This document shows, in pieces, positions 16,778 through 25,557 of a stretch of DNA of 42,219 nucleotides. This DNA is from Pseudomonadota bacterium. Lineage in GTDB: Bacteria; Pseudomonadota; Alphaproteobacteria; Sphingomonadales; Sphingomonadaceae. The stretch covers positions 1 to 42,219 of the forward strand of contig JAEXAW010000007.1 of NCBI GenBank assembly GCA_023458055.1. The letters are read 5' to 3'. The notes beneath the pieces were generated by a model, which saw nothing but the letters and a program-made list of their open reading frames with translations, did not search any database and had not been told where the DNA came from. Each line of letters starts with the position of its first letter. The stretch's first letter is position 1. The position numbers were made by a program, and so were the translations under genes.

Positions 16778-18028
16778 GTGGAGCCGGAGGACGGCGGCGT
16801 CCAGCGAATCGCGGCGCTCGATATCATTCGCGGCGTCGCGGTGATCGGCATCCTGGTGATGAACATCACCAGCTTTGCCCTGCCTACCGCTGCCTATTAT
16901 AACCCGCGCGCCTGGGGGACGCCTGACACCGCCAATTTGGCAACCTTCGCGATCAACTTCGTGCTTGTTGATGGCAAGATGCGGGGGCTGTTTTCGCTGC
17001 TGTTCGGCGCGAGCATGACGCTGGTAATCGACCGCGCCAATGCTCGCCAGCCGGGAAGCGGCACTGCCGTCCATCTGAAGCGGATGGCGGTGCTCGCATT
17101 ATTCGGCATCGCCCATTATTACCTCATCTGGGCGGGCGACATCTTGACGCTTTATGCGGTGATGGGCGCGGTTGCCTTCCTGTTTTTGCAGCGCTCGGCA
17201 TCCGCCTTGCTCCGGCTCTCGCTGCTCGGGTTCATCACCGCCTTCCTGTTGAACGGCGGTTTGGTCGCGGGGCTTTACGCCATGCAAAGCTATGCGGGCC
17301 ATAGCAACAGCGCTTCGGCAGCGCAGGATGTCCATGCGATGCTCGACGTGATCGGCGCACCCGGATCGAACATGATCGTGCAGGAGGTGGTTACGCTGCG
17401 CAGCGATTATGCGACCATCCTTCACTATCGACTGACCCCTCCCATGCTGAGCGGCCCACTTAATCAGCTGTGGATTGCGGGCCTTGAGACATTGGCTTTG
17501 ATGTTGGCGGGTGCCGGATTGATGCGGAGCGGATTTTTCGAAGGGTTGTGGGATAAAGCGCGCTATTGGTCACTCGCTCGCAACTGCGGCACGCCCGCCG
17601 CCTTGGCGCTGACGATCATGGTCGTCTGGCTATGGTCGAACGGTTTCCAGACGCTGCCAACTTTTGCTGCCTTCATTGTGTGGTCATTACCGTTCGATTG
17701 GATGCTGACCTTTGCCTATGCGGCGTTGCTGGTATTGGCGGTTGAGCGGTGGGGCGATAGCAAGTTCGCCTCGCTGCTCGCCGCGGCAGGGCGGGCGGCC
17801 TTCACCAACTATCTCGGCACCAGCATAGTGATGACAAGCGTCTTTTACGGCTATGGGCTTGGGCTATTCGGCCATGTCCCGCGTTGGCAGTTGGTCTTTT
17901 TCGTAATCGCTATGGCTGCGCTCATGCTGGCTTGGTCCAAGCCTTGGCTTGACCGGTTTCATTACGGGCCGCTCGAATGGGTTTGGCGCAGCCTGTCGCG
18001 CGGATCGTTACAGCCTTTGCGCAAATAG
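16778..18028 (+). CDS. DUF418 domain-containing membrane protein
   Basis: A 416-residue polytopic membrane protein beginning with the family-typical 'RIAALDIIRGVAVIGILVMN' and ending in the DUF418 C-terminal domain ('AAGRAAFTNYLGTSIVMTSV'). The start is GTG at 16778, 14 bases after bfr. About ten hydrophobic segments are visible. DUF418 proteins are related to acyltransferase-like membrane proteins, but their function is not established. Close spacing suggests read-through from the iron-regulated promoter, though a functional link is not implied. Confidence 0.9.
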   Translation: MEPEDGGVQRIAALDIIRGVAVIGILVMNITSFALPTAAYYNPRAWGTPDTANLATFAINFVLVDGKMRGLFSLLFGASMTLVIDRANARQPGSGTAVHLKRMAVLALFGIAHYYLIWAGDILTLYAVMGAVAFLFLQRSASALLRLSLLGFITAFLLNGGLVAGLYAMQSYAGHSNSASAAQDVHAMLDVIGAPGSNMIVQEVVTLRSDYATILHYRLTPPMLSGPLNQLWIAGLETLALMLAGAGLMRSGFFEGLWDKARYWSLARNCGTPAALALTIMVVWLWSNGFQTLPTFAAFIVWSLPFDWMLTFAYAALLVLAVERWGDSKFASLLAAAGRAAFTNYLGTSIVMTSVFYGYGLGLFGHVPRWQLVFFVIAMAALMLAWSKPWLDRFHYGPLEWVWRSLSRGSLQPLRK

Positions 18029-18060
18029 GCACCCCCGAGTGCCAGCACCCCAAAACGCGT

Positions 18061-18090
18061 AAGCCCCACCATGTTTCCATGGCGGGGCTT
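18061..18090. terminator. Stem-loop between DUF418 gene and the Hpt gene
   Basis: AAGCCCCACCATG pairs with CATGGCGGGGCTT over about 13 positions with one mismatch (a G-U pair if transcribed on the minus strand) and a short loop. It lies 33 bases after the DUF418 stop. No strong T-run follows on either strand, so efficiency as an intrinsic terminator is uncertain. Confidence 0.55.
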
Positions 18091-18107
18091 CAATGACGTT
18101 CCGTCTT

Positions 18108-18230
18108 TCACTTTTTACGGATCAAGACCTGATCGTCATGTTGTACCTTGATCTGCTTTCCGTGAGGTCTGCGTTTCACTGTAACAACATCATAATAACG
18201 GGCCGATGCGGATATGGTTCCGTGATCCTG
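18108..18230 (-). other. Possible small open frame ahead of the stem-loop
   Basis: A minus-strand frame open from 18230 ends at TGA 18110-18108, just before the stem-loop at 18061-18090. Its end reads protein-like and basic ('HGKQIKVQHDDQVLIRKK'). The only usable start is a GTG at 18179 without a clear ribosome-binding site, giving 23 residues. The surrounding 250 bases between DUF418 and Hpt hold no other gene I can support. Confidence 0.2.
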
Positions 18231-18280
18231 TCATATTTTTGAAATTTTTTTGTAAGCCGTTGCGATAGCGGCGATATTTC

Positions 18281-18718
18281 TCACCAATCGTTGCGGCCGA
18301 ACGCGCCGCCAAAGCTCTGGCCGCCCAAACCCGCAGGTTGTTTACGCTGCACCAGCGGGTTCACATCGCGCTCGAGCAGGGTCAGCGTTTCTTCAAACAA
18401 TGGTCGCAAGGCCACAACTTGCGCGACATATTCGCCCGGACCCTGCCGTTGTTCGACACAGTGGCGGGCGAAATGCTCGATCGCTTCGGATAGCGATGCA
18501 AGCCGCTCCGCACCAAATTGACGTGATTCGCCCTTCAAGGTGTGCGCCGGGACGACCAATGCTACGGCATTACCCTGGCGCATCGCGTCTTCGATGGCCG
18601 CCACGGATTTAATGCCGTCTTCGCGAAAATAGCCAAGGATGCGAACAAAAGCGCCGCCCAGCTCTTCGCGAACGGCCTTGTAAATATCCCAATCAACTAA
18701 CGGTTCGTGTTCGAACAC
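18281..18718 (-). CDS. Histidine phosphotransfer (Hpt) domain protein
   Basis: A 145-residue protein containing a single Hpt domain. The motif 'AHTLKGESRQFGAERL' places the phosphorylatable histidine at residue 59 within the HxLKG signature. Such stand-alone proteins relay phosphoryl groups between hybrid histidine kinases and response regulators. No kinase or regulator is adjacent, so the partner is unknown. The start is GTG, preceded by AAGGAT at good spacing. The C-terminal tail (about 120-145) is Gly/Gln-rich and probably disordered. Confidence 0.88.
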   Translation of the reverse strand: MFEHEPLVDWDIYKAVREELGGAFVRILGYFREDGIKSVAAIEDAMRQGNAVALVVPAHTLKGESRQFGAERLASLSEAIEHFARHCVEQRQGPGEYVAQVVALRPLFEETLTLLERDVNPLVQRKQPAGLGGQSFGGAFGRNDW

Positions 18719-18834
18719 GCGCGATCCTTTGACTTTAGTTCACCACGCTTCGCTGATGGCGTGGTCCCGACTGGTTAAACAATTACAGCGAAGTCGTAAA
18801 AAAGGAGTTACACCAAGACTAGCTTTTTGGAAAT

Positions 18835-20208
18835 TCAGTCGAACGGATTTTTGGGCGCGCGCAGGGTAAGCCGTACCGGAACCGCTCCGAAACCCAGTTC
18901 GCGGCGGATACCGTTGAGCAGGTAGCGCCGATAGCTTTCCGGCAACATATCAACCCGCGTCCCGAACAAAACGAAACTCGGCGGACGCGTGCTGGTCTGG
19001 GTCACGTAGCGCAGCTTGATGCGTTTACCCTTGGGCGCGGGCGGGGGGTTGGCCTCAAGCGCGCGCTCCAGCCAGCGGTTGAGCTGACCTGTCGTGACGC
19101 GCCGCGACCAAGCCTCCCGCACATCAAACGCGGCCTTGAGCAATTGATCAATGCCCTTGCCCGTATAACCCGAAATGGTGAGGAGCGGCACGCCCTTCAC
19201 CTGCGCAAGACCCTCGTCCAGCGCGGCGCGCACGCCTTGATAAAGGCTCGAGCCTTCCATCGCGACATCCCATTTATTGAGCGCGATAATCAAGGCACGG
19301 CCTTCTTGCAGGACGCGGTCGGCAATTTTGAGGTCCTGCACCTCAAGCCCCTTGGTTGCGTCAAGCAGCAACACCACGACCTCGGCGAAATCAACCGCAT
19401 GGAGTGCATCGGCGACCGACAATTTCTCAAGCTTGTCCTGCACCCGCGCTTTTTTGCGCATGCCCGCGGTATCGATGAGCTTGACCGGGCGCACCTCGCC
19501 ATCATGCGCCCAGTTCCAGTCGATGCTGATGCTGTCGCGGGTAATCCCGGCTTCCGGACCGGTGATGAGGCGGTCTTCACCGAGCATCTTGTTAATGAGC
19601 GTGGATTTGCCCGCATTGGGGCGACCGACGATAGCAAGCTTGAGCGGGGCCTGCGGATCATGCTCTTCGTCGGCGGACTCGTCGAAATCCTCGTCTTCGC
19701 CGTCGCCTTCGATTAGCGGGCGCAACGCTTCGAACAGTTCGACGATCCCGGTTGCATGCTCCGCGCTGATCGCGACCGGTTCGCCAAGGCCGAGTTCATA
19801 GGCTTCCATCAGCCCAGCCTCTGCCGCCCTGCCTTCGGCCTTGTTCGCGACCAACACCACCGGCGCATCGGAACCGCGCAGCCAGCGTGCGATTTCAGTG
19901 TCGAGCGGGGTTACACCCGCGCGCGCATCGATGAGGAACAGCGCAACATCGGCACTATCGACCGCCGCCTGCGTCTGCATCCGCATCCGTCCGGGGAGCG
20001 TCGCGGCATCTTCATCCTCGAAGCCTGCGGTATCGATGATACGAAAATCCATGCCGAGGAGGCTCGCATCGCCCTCGCGCCGGTCACGCGTCACCCCGGG
20101 CTGGTCATCGACCAGCGCGAGGCGCTTCCCCACCAGCCGGTTGAACAGGGTCGATTTACCGACATTGGGACGCCCGACAATCGCGACAATAGGAAGGGGG
20201 CGTGCCAT
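18835..20208 (-). CDS. der: Ribosome biogenesis GTPase Der
   Basis: A 457-residue tandem GTPase. The first G domain has 'GRPNVGKS' (12-19) and 'DTAG' (59-62). An acidic linker (about 168-184) leads to the second G domain with 'GRPNAGKS' (195-202), 'DTAGMRKKARV' and 'NKWD'. The C-terminal KH-like domain ends at 'LRAPKNPFD'. Der is needed for 50S subunit maturation. It lies 20 bases after bamB, the last gene of the yfgM-bamB-der run. Confidence 0.97.
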   Translation of the reverse strand: MARPLPIVAIVGRPNVGKSTLFNRLVGKRLALVDDQPGVTRDRREGDASLLGMDFRIIDTAGFEDEDAATLPGRMRMQTQAAVDSADVALFLIDARAGVTPLDTEIARWLRGSDAPVVLVANKAEGRAAEAGLMEAYELGLGEPVAISAEHATGIVELFEALRPLIEGDGEDEDFDESADEEHDPQAPLKLAIVGRPNAGKSTLINKMLGEDRLITGPEAGITRDSISIDWNWAHDGEVRPVKLIDTAGMRKKARVQDKLEKLSVADALHAVDFAEVVVLLLDATKGLEVQDLKIADRVLQEGRALIIALNKWDVAMEGSSLYQGVRAALDEGLAQVKGVPLLTISGYTGKGIDQLLKAAFDVREAWSRRVTTGQLNRWLERALEANPPPAPKGKRIKLRYVTQTSTRPPSFVLFGTRVDMLPESYRRYLLNGIRRELGFGAVPVRLTLRAPKNPFD

Positions 20209-20228
20209 GACAGACCTCGGTTACGCGC

Positions 20229-21557
20229 TCAGCGCCACGCCGTAATGCGACCGCTATCGTCGAGGATATAGAGCATATTGTCCGCAATGACCGGCGACAG
20301 CGTTGCACTGACCTTGAGATCGGATTGTCCGAGCACCGAGCCGTCCGCCGGATTGACCTGCGTCATCGCACCCGCCGAGCTCACCAGGAACAGGCGGTTG
20401 CCGCCCAGCACGGGTCCGGTCCAGCGGATCGGATCCTTTTTGTCTTCCTCGTCACGATAGCGCGGCAATTGGGTGATCCAGCGAATCTTGCCGGTTGCGC
20501 GGGCAACCGCGAGCAGCCGCGCGTCATCGGTCACGACAAACACCCAGTCGCCCGCCACCCAAGGGGTCGCAATGCTCGCGATGCTGAGTTCCCAGATACG
20601 CTGGCCGGTGACGAGTTCGTAGGAGGCCATACGCCCCCCCTGCCCGACCGCGAAGACACGGCCGCGATCAATCACCGGGTCCGCATCAACGTCAGAGAGC
20701 GTCGAGACCGAGGTCGACATATTGGTGCGCGAGAGCGCATCGCTCCACAGGTTGCGGCCATTTTCATAGCGATAGGCATTAAGCTCGCCCGACGAGAAGC
20801 CCGCAACGACCGTGCCTTGTCCGGCCGCCGGAGCCGCAACGCCGAATACGCTACCGGGTTCGACCGAGGCGGTTTCCTGCCATTCGATCTCGCCATTTTG
20901 TCCGTTGAGGGCAATCAGCTGATTGTCCTGCGTCATCACGAACACTTGCCCGGCAAACAGCGTGGGCGCGCCGCGCAAGGGACCCGCTGGCCGTTTTTTC
21001 CAGAACACGCCGCCATTGGTTGCGCTCAAAGCCGCAACATCGCCGACGCCATTGGTCGCATAGATGCGGTCGCCTTCAACGCTGACGCCGCCACCGAACA
21101 GGGAAGAGCGGCCATCGCTGCCAGTCGTTCCAAGGCTGGCCGACCACAGCCGCGCGCCGGTCTTGGCATCAAATGCGTGAACCGTCGCGTTGACATCAAT
21201 CGCATAAAGCTTGCCGCCATCGACGACCGGAGAAGAGGCCAACTTGGCGCTTTTGCTGCTGCCTGCAATCTGTGCGGTCCAGGCGGTCGTCAGTGTTGCG
21301 GGTAAGGCGAGGTGACCCATCGCCTTGTCGGCACTCCCGCCCGGCTGGCTCCAACTCGGATTAGCAGCCGCTTCGGGGAGCAGCACCTGAACGCCCGCAA
21401 TCGCCGGATCCTGGGCAATTTCGCTACCCGAGCCGAGAATCGAAACCCGCGTTCCGACCGTCGGCGTCTTTGGCCCGCCCTTGCCTTTGAATACGCTACA
21501 CCCGCTGAGCGCGGTCGCCATCAGCGCCGCTGCTACAACCGTTTTTTTGATCGTCAT
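20229..21557 (-). CDS. bamB: Outer membrane protein assembly factor BamB
   Basis: A 442-residue lipoprotein with lipobox 'LSGC' (cysteine 20) and an eight-bladed PQQ-type beta-propeller. Repeats such as 'VDGGKLYAIDVNATVHAFDAK' (21 residues, here named by its ends VDGG and FDAK) and 'DRIYATNGVGDVAALSATNG' recur through the protein. BamB is a periplasm-facing accessory lipoprotein of the BAM complex that helps insert outer-membrane barrels. Its ATG overlaps the yfgM stop by one base (TAATG), so translation is probably coupled. The position before der is the conserved arrangement. Confidence 0.95.
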   Translation of the reverse strand: MTIKKTVVAAALMATALSGCSVFKGKGGPKTPTVGTRVSILGSGSEIAQDPAIAGVQVLLPEAAANPSWSQPGGSADKAMGHLALPATLTTAWTAQIAGSSKSAKLASSPVVDGGKLYAIDVNATVHAFDAKTGARLWSASLGTTGSDGRSSLFGGGVSVEGDRIYATNGVGDVAALSATNGGVFWKKRPAGPLRGAPTLFAGQVFVMTQDNQLIALNGQNGEIEWQETASVEPGSVFGVAAPAAGQGTVVAGFSSGELNAYRYENGRNLWSDALSRTNMSTSVSTLSDVDADPVIDRGRVFAVGQGGRMASYELVTGQRIWELSIASIATPWVAGDWVFVVTDDARLLAVARATGKIRWITQLPRYRDEEDKKDPIRWTGPVLGGNRLFLVSSAGAMTQVNPADGSVLGQSDLKVSATLSPVIADNMLYILDDSGRITAWR

Positions 21558-22318
21558 TATTTAGCTTCTCCGCTTGCGGCCTTCTGGTTGGCCGCCGGGG
21601 CCGTTGGATTATCATTGGCAGTTTTGGCGCCGGTGTCTGTCGCCGGTGCCGAACTTCCTGCGAGCATCCCCGCCATCTGCTGGGAGCGTGATTTCAACCC
21701 TTCGGGCGTTCCAGCAAACGCCGCGATCTTGCCATAAAGTGCCGTCGCGTCCTTGTCCTTGCCCTGCTTGACATAGGCGAGCGCCACCAGTTCGGCAGCG
21801 CTGGGAAACACCGGATTGGTCTCAACCGCGATGGGCTTCAGCTTGGCGATAACTTCTTCTGCCGGGATGGTATCGAATTGCAATGTCATCTGCCGCACCA
21901 ACGCCAGATCGCGATAGATTTGCGGAGCCTTTGCATCGGTCGCAAGCTGGCCGAGCACGGTTGCTGCCTGCTTATGGTCATTTTTTACGATTGCATTATT
22001 GGCTTCGATCATCAACGCTGCGGCCCGATAGGCATCGTCACCTTCGGCTTTTACGGTCGCCAGGGATTTCGCCGCCGCCGGATCACCACTCTCGCTTTCA
22101 TCCATCGCGCGTAACAAGGCTTCGGCGGTCACGCCGGCATTTTGCCCCCGGTTATGGTTGTAAAACAACCAGCCGCCATAGCCTATCAGCCCCGCCACGA
22201 TTACGCCGAGCAGCAGCTTGCCGTAGCGGTCCCAGAATGTGCGCAGTTGATCTTCACGAACCGCGTCATCGACTTCGCGGATAAAAGTATCGTTCGCATT
22301 GGTTGGCGTAAGGGCCAA
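21557..22318 (-). CDS. YfgM-like tetratricopeptide-repeat membrane protein
   Basis: A 253-residue protein with a cytoplasmic N-terminus ('FIREVDDAVREDQLRTFWDR'), one transmembrane helix (about 34-53) and a periplasmic helical TPR-like domain, ending in an Ala/Pro/Thr-rich tail. This matches YfgM-family proteins, which assist the SecYEG translocon and periplasmic folding. Gene order yfgM-bamB-der supports the call. The Ala-rich tail after residue 220 is probably disordered. Confidence 0.88.
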   Translation of the reverse strand: MALTPTNANDTFIREVDDAVREDQLRTFWDRYGKLLLGVIVAGLIGYGGWLFYNHNRGQNAGVTAEALLRAMDESESGDPAAAKSLATVKAEGDDAYRAAALMIEANNAIVKNDHKQAATVLGQLATDAKAPQIYRDLALVRQMTLQFDTIPAEEVIAKLKPIAVETNPVFPSAAELVALAYVKQGKDKDATALYGKIAAFAGTPEGLKSRSQQMAGMLAGSSAPATDTGAKTANDNPTAPAANQKAASGEAK

Positions 22319-22454
22319 AGCCGGTCTCCATTGGTCGATGCGGCCCCTTTAAAATGGTCCGCGTGATAAAAATTTCCCGCCTCATTAGCGCCGCGATGCG
22401 CAAAGGAAAAGCGCGGATTACATACCCCGCTCCTCGCACGCGCGGTTTGCCCGC

Positions 22455-23324
22455 TTATTTAGGCTGATAGGTCTGATCGCTGCCAGGGAATGAACGGGAC
22501 CTGACTTCGCCGGCATAAGTTTCCGCGGCCTTCGAAACAATCTCCGCCATATTCTCGTAACGCTTGACGAAACGCGGGACCCGCTCGAACAAACCCAGCA
22601 TATCTTCGGCCACCAGCACCTGTCCGTCACATTGCGCCGATGCGCCAATCCCGATGACCGGGCACGGCACCGCCTTGGTCACCTCAATCGCAATCGGCTC
22701 CAACACGCCTTCGATAACGAGGCTGAAGGCCCCTGCATCGGCAATGGCTTTGGCGTCGCCGACAATTTTAGCGGCTTCCGCCTTGCTCTTGCCGCGCGCG
22801 CCATAGCCGCCGAGCGCATTGACCGCCTGGGGGGTCAGGCCGACATGACCCATCACCGGAATGCCGCGCTCGGTCAAGAACCGGACGGTCGGTGCCATCG
22901 CCGCGCCGCCTTCCATCTTGACCGCCGCCGCCCCGGTTTCCTTCAGGATGCGCGAAGCGGTCGCAAAGGCCTGTTCGGGTGAGGCTTCATAACTGCCAAA
23001 CGGCATGTCGATGACGACGACGCTATGATAGCTGCCGCGCACCACCGCGGCCCCGTGCGCGCACATCATCTCGACCGTCACCGGCACCGTCGAAGGCAAG
23101 CCGTAAATCACCTGCCCCAGCGAATCGCCAACCAGCAGCATATCGCACACCGGATCAAACAGCTGCGCCATGCGCGCGGTATAAGCGGTGAGCATGACGA
23201 GCGGTTCGGCGGTCTCGCCCTTATGCTTGTGCGCCTGAATTGCAGGCACCGTCAGGCGCTTCATCGGCGCAGGGGTGGGGTTGGCGCGGCTGGTGGAGGT
23301 ATCGAGAGTGAAGGTCGTGGACAT
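22455..23324 (-). CDS. panB: 3-methyl-2-oxobutanoate hydroxymethyltransferase
   Basis: A 289-residue PanB with 'MLTAYTARMAQLFD', the metal-binding 'LLVGDSLGQVIYG' region, 'MPFGSYEASPEQAF', and 'GHVGLTPQAVNALGGYGARG'. PanB transfers a hydroxymethyl group from 5,10-methylenetetrahydrofolate to alpha-ketoisovalerate in pantothenate synthesis. The start at 23324 fits the family; longer upstream frames overlap glpQ. CoaD, which acts later in the same CoA pathway, is encoded at 9662-10171. It follows glpQ by 16 bases and precedes yfgM by 136. Confidence 0.95.
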   Translation of the reverse strand: MSTTFTLDTSTSRANPTPAPMKRLTVPAIQAHKHKGETAEPLVMLTAYTARMAQLFDPVCDMLLVGDSLGQVIYGLPSTVPVTVEMMCAHGAAVVRGSYHSVVVIDMPFGSYEASPEQAFATASRILKETGAAAVKMEGGAAMAPTVRFLTERGIPVMGHVGLTPQAVNALGGYGARGKSKAEAAKIVGDAKAIADAGAFSLVIEGVLEPIAIEVTKAVPCPVIGIGASAQCDGQVLVAEDMLGLFERVPRFVKRYENMAEIVSKAAETYAGEVRSRSFPGSDQTYQPK

Positions 23325-23340
23325 GGCGGGGGTGTAGCGA

Positions 23341-24429
23341 CTATTTTCCGGCAGCGCGAGTCTTGAGACGGCCATTGCGCACCGCCACGGCACGGCCAGG
23401 ATAGTCGCTGAACAGGCCATCGACCCCGGCTGCGAGGAATGCACGGATTTCGCTATCAAGGTCGCCGTGCGCGGCAGGGCTGACGCCGGATTTGAGGCTC
23501 AGGGGCAGGAAGTAATTTTCCGCTCGGAAAGTCCAGGGGTGGACCAGCAATCCGGCAGCGTGCGCGTCTCTGACCAATGGCGTCGGCGGGCCAAGCCGTC
23601 CCAGCCTGTCGGGCATAATCACCATCGCTTTATCAGGGCCAATGCCATCGGCGTAGGTGGCGACCTGCTTGAGGCCATCGGCGCTGGCCATGGCGGCATA
23701 ATTGCTAGCCGACATATCCGCAGGCGCGCCGTCTTTGGCCATGAGCTGAACCAATTTTAATTCGGTCTTCTTATTGAGGGCGACAAGATTCCCGACCTCG
23801 AAGCTCTGGATGAAAACCGGGTCTTCCTTCTTGCTGTAGCCATAGCGGGTGAGCAGCGCGAGCAGCGGCGCTTCGTGCGGCAGGCCGATACCGGCGAAAT
23901 AAGACGGATGTTTGGTTTCTGGGTAGAGACCAATACGCCGTCCGGTTTCTGCCTCTTTGGCTTTCACCAGTTCCAATATTTCTTCAAAGGTCGGAATAGC
24001 GAACTGCCCGTCATAGGCGGTGTTGGCCGCGCGCAATTGCGGCAAGCGTTCCTTGGCCCGCAAGGTCTTTAATTCCGCCAGCGTAAAATCTTCGGTGAAC
24101 CAGCCGGTCTTCGCTTCGCCGTCAATCGTCTTGCTGGTCTTGCGGCCCGCAAATTCGGCATGATCGGCGACGTCGGTCGTTTCCGAAATCTCGTTTTCAT
24201 GCCGCGCGACGAGGACGCCATCCCTGGTCAGCACCAGATCAGGCTCGATAAAATCCGCGCCCTGCTCGATCGCCAGCGTATAGCTTGCCAGCGTATGCTC
24301 CGGCCGTTCGCCCGATGCACCGCGATGGGCGATGATAATCGGCGTCTGCACAAGCGAGGGGATCGACACTTGCTCAGCCACGGGGCTGCATCCGCCGAGG
24401 AGGAGCGCCAGAATAGCGGCCCGTTTCAT
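23341..24429 (-). CDS. glpQ: Glycerophosphodiester phosphodiesterase, lipoprotein
   Basis: A 362-residue GDPD-family enzyme with lipobox 'LGGC' (cysteine 14). The catalytic 'IAHRGASGERPEHT' (from residue 33) contains the conserved His and Arg, with 'GADFIEPDLVLTRDG' following. The C-terminal 'DGLFSDYPGRAV' is also family-typical. It hydrolyses glycerophosphodiesters to glycerol-3-phosphate and an alcohol. Lipidation suggests membrane anchoring on the periplasmic side. Its ATG overlaps the upstream yffB-like stop by four bases. Confidence 0.94.
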   Translation of the reverse strand: MKRAAILALLLGGCSPVAEQVSIPSLVQTPIIIAHRGASGERPEHTLASYTLAIEQGADFIEPDLVLTRDGVLVARHENEISETTDVADHAEFAGRKTSKTIDGEAKTGWFTEDFTLAELKTLRAKERLPQLRAANTAYDGQFAIPTFEEILELVKAKEAETGRRIGLYPETKHPSYFAGIGLPHEAPLLALLTRYGYSKKEDPVFIQSFEVGNLVALNKKTELKLVQLMAKDGAPADMSASNYAAMASADGLKQVATYADGIGPDKAMVIMPDRLGRLGPPTPLVRDAHAAGLLVHPWTFRAENYFLPLSLKSGVSPAAHGDLDSEIRAFLAAGVDGLFSDYPGRAVAVRNGRLKTRAAGK

Positions 24430-24773
24430 CCGAAAATTTGCGCATAATCATCGGCCTTGAAGCCAACCATCAGCTTCGGGCCGCCTTCGACCACCGGCCG
24501 TTTGATCATCGACGGATTGGCGAGCATCAGCCGGATCGCTTTTGCTTCATCAAGATCGGCCTTGTCGGCATCAGGCAATTTCTTGAATGTCGTGCCCGCT
24601 TTGTTGAGCAGTTTTTCCCAACCCACTTCGCCCGCCCAGCGTTTCAAATGCGGCTCGTCAATCCCGGCTTTTTTATAGTCGTGGAATAGATAGTCCACGC
24701 CCGCATCGGTCAGCCAGGTCCGCGCCTTCTTGACCGTGTCGCAATTTGGAATGCCGTATAGGGTGAGTGCCAT
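24426..24773 (-). CDS. ArsC/Spx-family protein, YffB type
   Basis: A 115-residue thioredoxin-fold protein starting 'LTLYGIPNCDTVKKARTWL' with Cys11 as the conserved thiol, then 'WEKLLNKAGTTFKKLPDADK' and 'IKRPVVEGG'. This is the YffB branch of the ArsC family, proposed to be glutathione-dependent thiol reductases rather than true arsenate reductases. No arsenic genes are nearby. The start at 24773 follows family alignment. The ATGA overlap with glpQ indicates co-transcription. Confidence 0.9.
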   Translation of the reverse strand: MALTLYGIPNCDTVKKARTWLTDAGVDYLFHDYKKAGIDEPHLKRWAGEVGWEKLLNKAGTTFKKLPDADKADLDEAKAIRLMLANPSMIKRPVVEGGPKLMVGFKADDYAQIFG

Positions 24774-24837
24774 GCGCGATCGTCTCCTTCGAGCCATGGC
24801 GGCTATCGCATCGCTTGCGACGACGCAAGCGCGCAGG

Positions 24838-24868
24838 AAAAAGGCCCACTCCGTTGCCGGAGCGGGCC
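24838..24868 (-). terminator. Rho-independent terminator of the CHRD gene
   Basis: On the minus strand GGCCCGCTCCG pairs with CGGAGTGGGCC (one G-U pair) around a four-base GCAA loop and is followed by TTTTT. It begins about 20 bases past the CHRD stop codon and separates that gene from yffB. Confidence 0.85.
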
Positions 24869-24888
24869 TCTCCTCCAAGCCCTACGGC

Positions 24889-25350
24889 TTATTTATCGTA
24901 GAAGTTCCCGCGGATCGCGCCATTGGGATAAGCGGTCGTATAGATCGCCATATAATAAGCGCCCGAACGGTTATCCATGCTGTCTTCGAGCCATTCCTTA
25001 CGGTTGACGCAATTTTTGAACCCGCCTTCATTGGCCCAGTTCAGCGTCATAACGGTGGGACCCGTCTGGCCACGAACCGCACGACCAATCACCGCCTTGG
25101 TGGGCGTGCCATCGAGATTCTTGATGTCCTGCACATCATAGCAAATCTGGTTGAGCTGGTCCGAAACCGTCAGAAAGCCCTTAGCCGTAGCATCCGGATC
25201 GCCCGTGCCGCCGACAACATTCGCGCCGTTCATATCGGCATAACGCGTGTTGGCAACGGCTTCGACCGCAGCAACTTCAGCGGTAGCGCAAGCGCCCAGC
25301 GACACTGCGGCACCAGCGGCCAACAGTGCAATTTTAAGATTGTGACCCAT
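24889..25350 (-). CDS. CHRD domain lipoprotein
   Basis: A 153-residue protein with a lipoprotein signal whose 'LGAC' lipobox puts the cysteine at residue 21. The rest resembles a CHRD domain, ending in the diagnostic 'YMAIYTTAYPNGAIRGNF'. CHRD domains occur in chordin and in many bacterial envelope proteins of unknown function. AAGGAT precedes the ATG at 25350. It is a single-gene unit with its own terminator and is divergent from the asparaginase-like gene. Confidence 0.85.
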   Translation of the reverse strand: MGHNLKIALLAAGAAVSLGACATAEVAAVEAVANTRYADMNGANVVGGTGDPDATAKGFLTVSDQLNQICYDVQDIKNLDGTPTKAVIGRAVRGQTGPTVMTLNWANEGGFKNCVNRKEWLEDSMDNRSGAYYMAIYTTAYPNGAIRGNFYDK

Positions 25351-25472
25351 TTTTTCATCCTTCCGGCATTCCGGATGAACGAACCCTGCCCTCACCGTGC
25401 GGGGAACTCCCTCCATCCGTTCCGCCCCCACAGAGCAGTCAAACCGTTCAGCGATTGGGCCGTTCCATCGGA

Positions 25473-25486
25473 TTAACCTGGGTTAA
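25473..25486. promoter_or_regulatory. TTAACC-TG-GGTTAA palindrome in a divergent intergenic region
   Basis: A 6-bp perfect inverted repeat with a 2-bp centre lies between the CHRD gene (start 25350, minus) and the asparaginase-like gene (start 25558, plus). It resembles a CtrA site, but TTAA spacing is six rather than the usual seven bases, so the factor is uncertain. Confidence 0.35.
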
Positions 25487-25557
25487 GATGATTTGACCCG
25501 AGCTTCCCCAGCCAAGCCTTGTTGCTTACGAGGCATAATGGCGGCAGAGTCGGCGGC

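Noticed and set aside
24426..24773. Arsenate reductase for arsenic resistance
   Set aside because: The sequence fits the YffB branch and no arsenic resistance genes are nearby.
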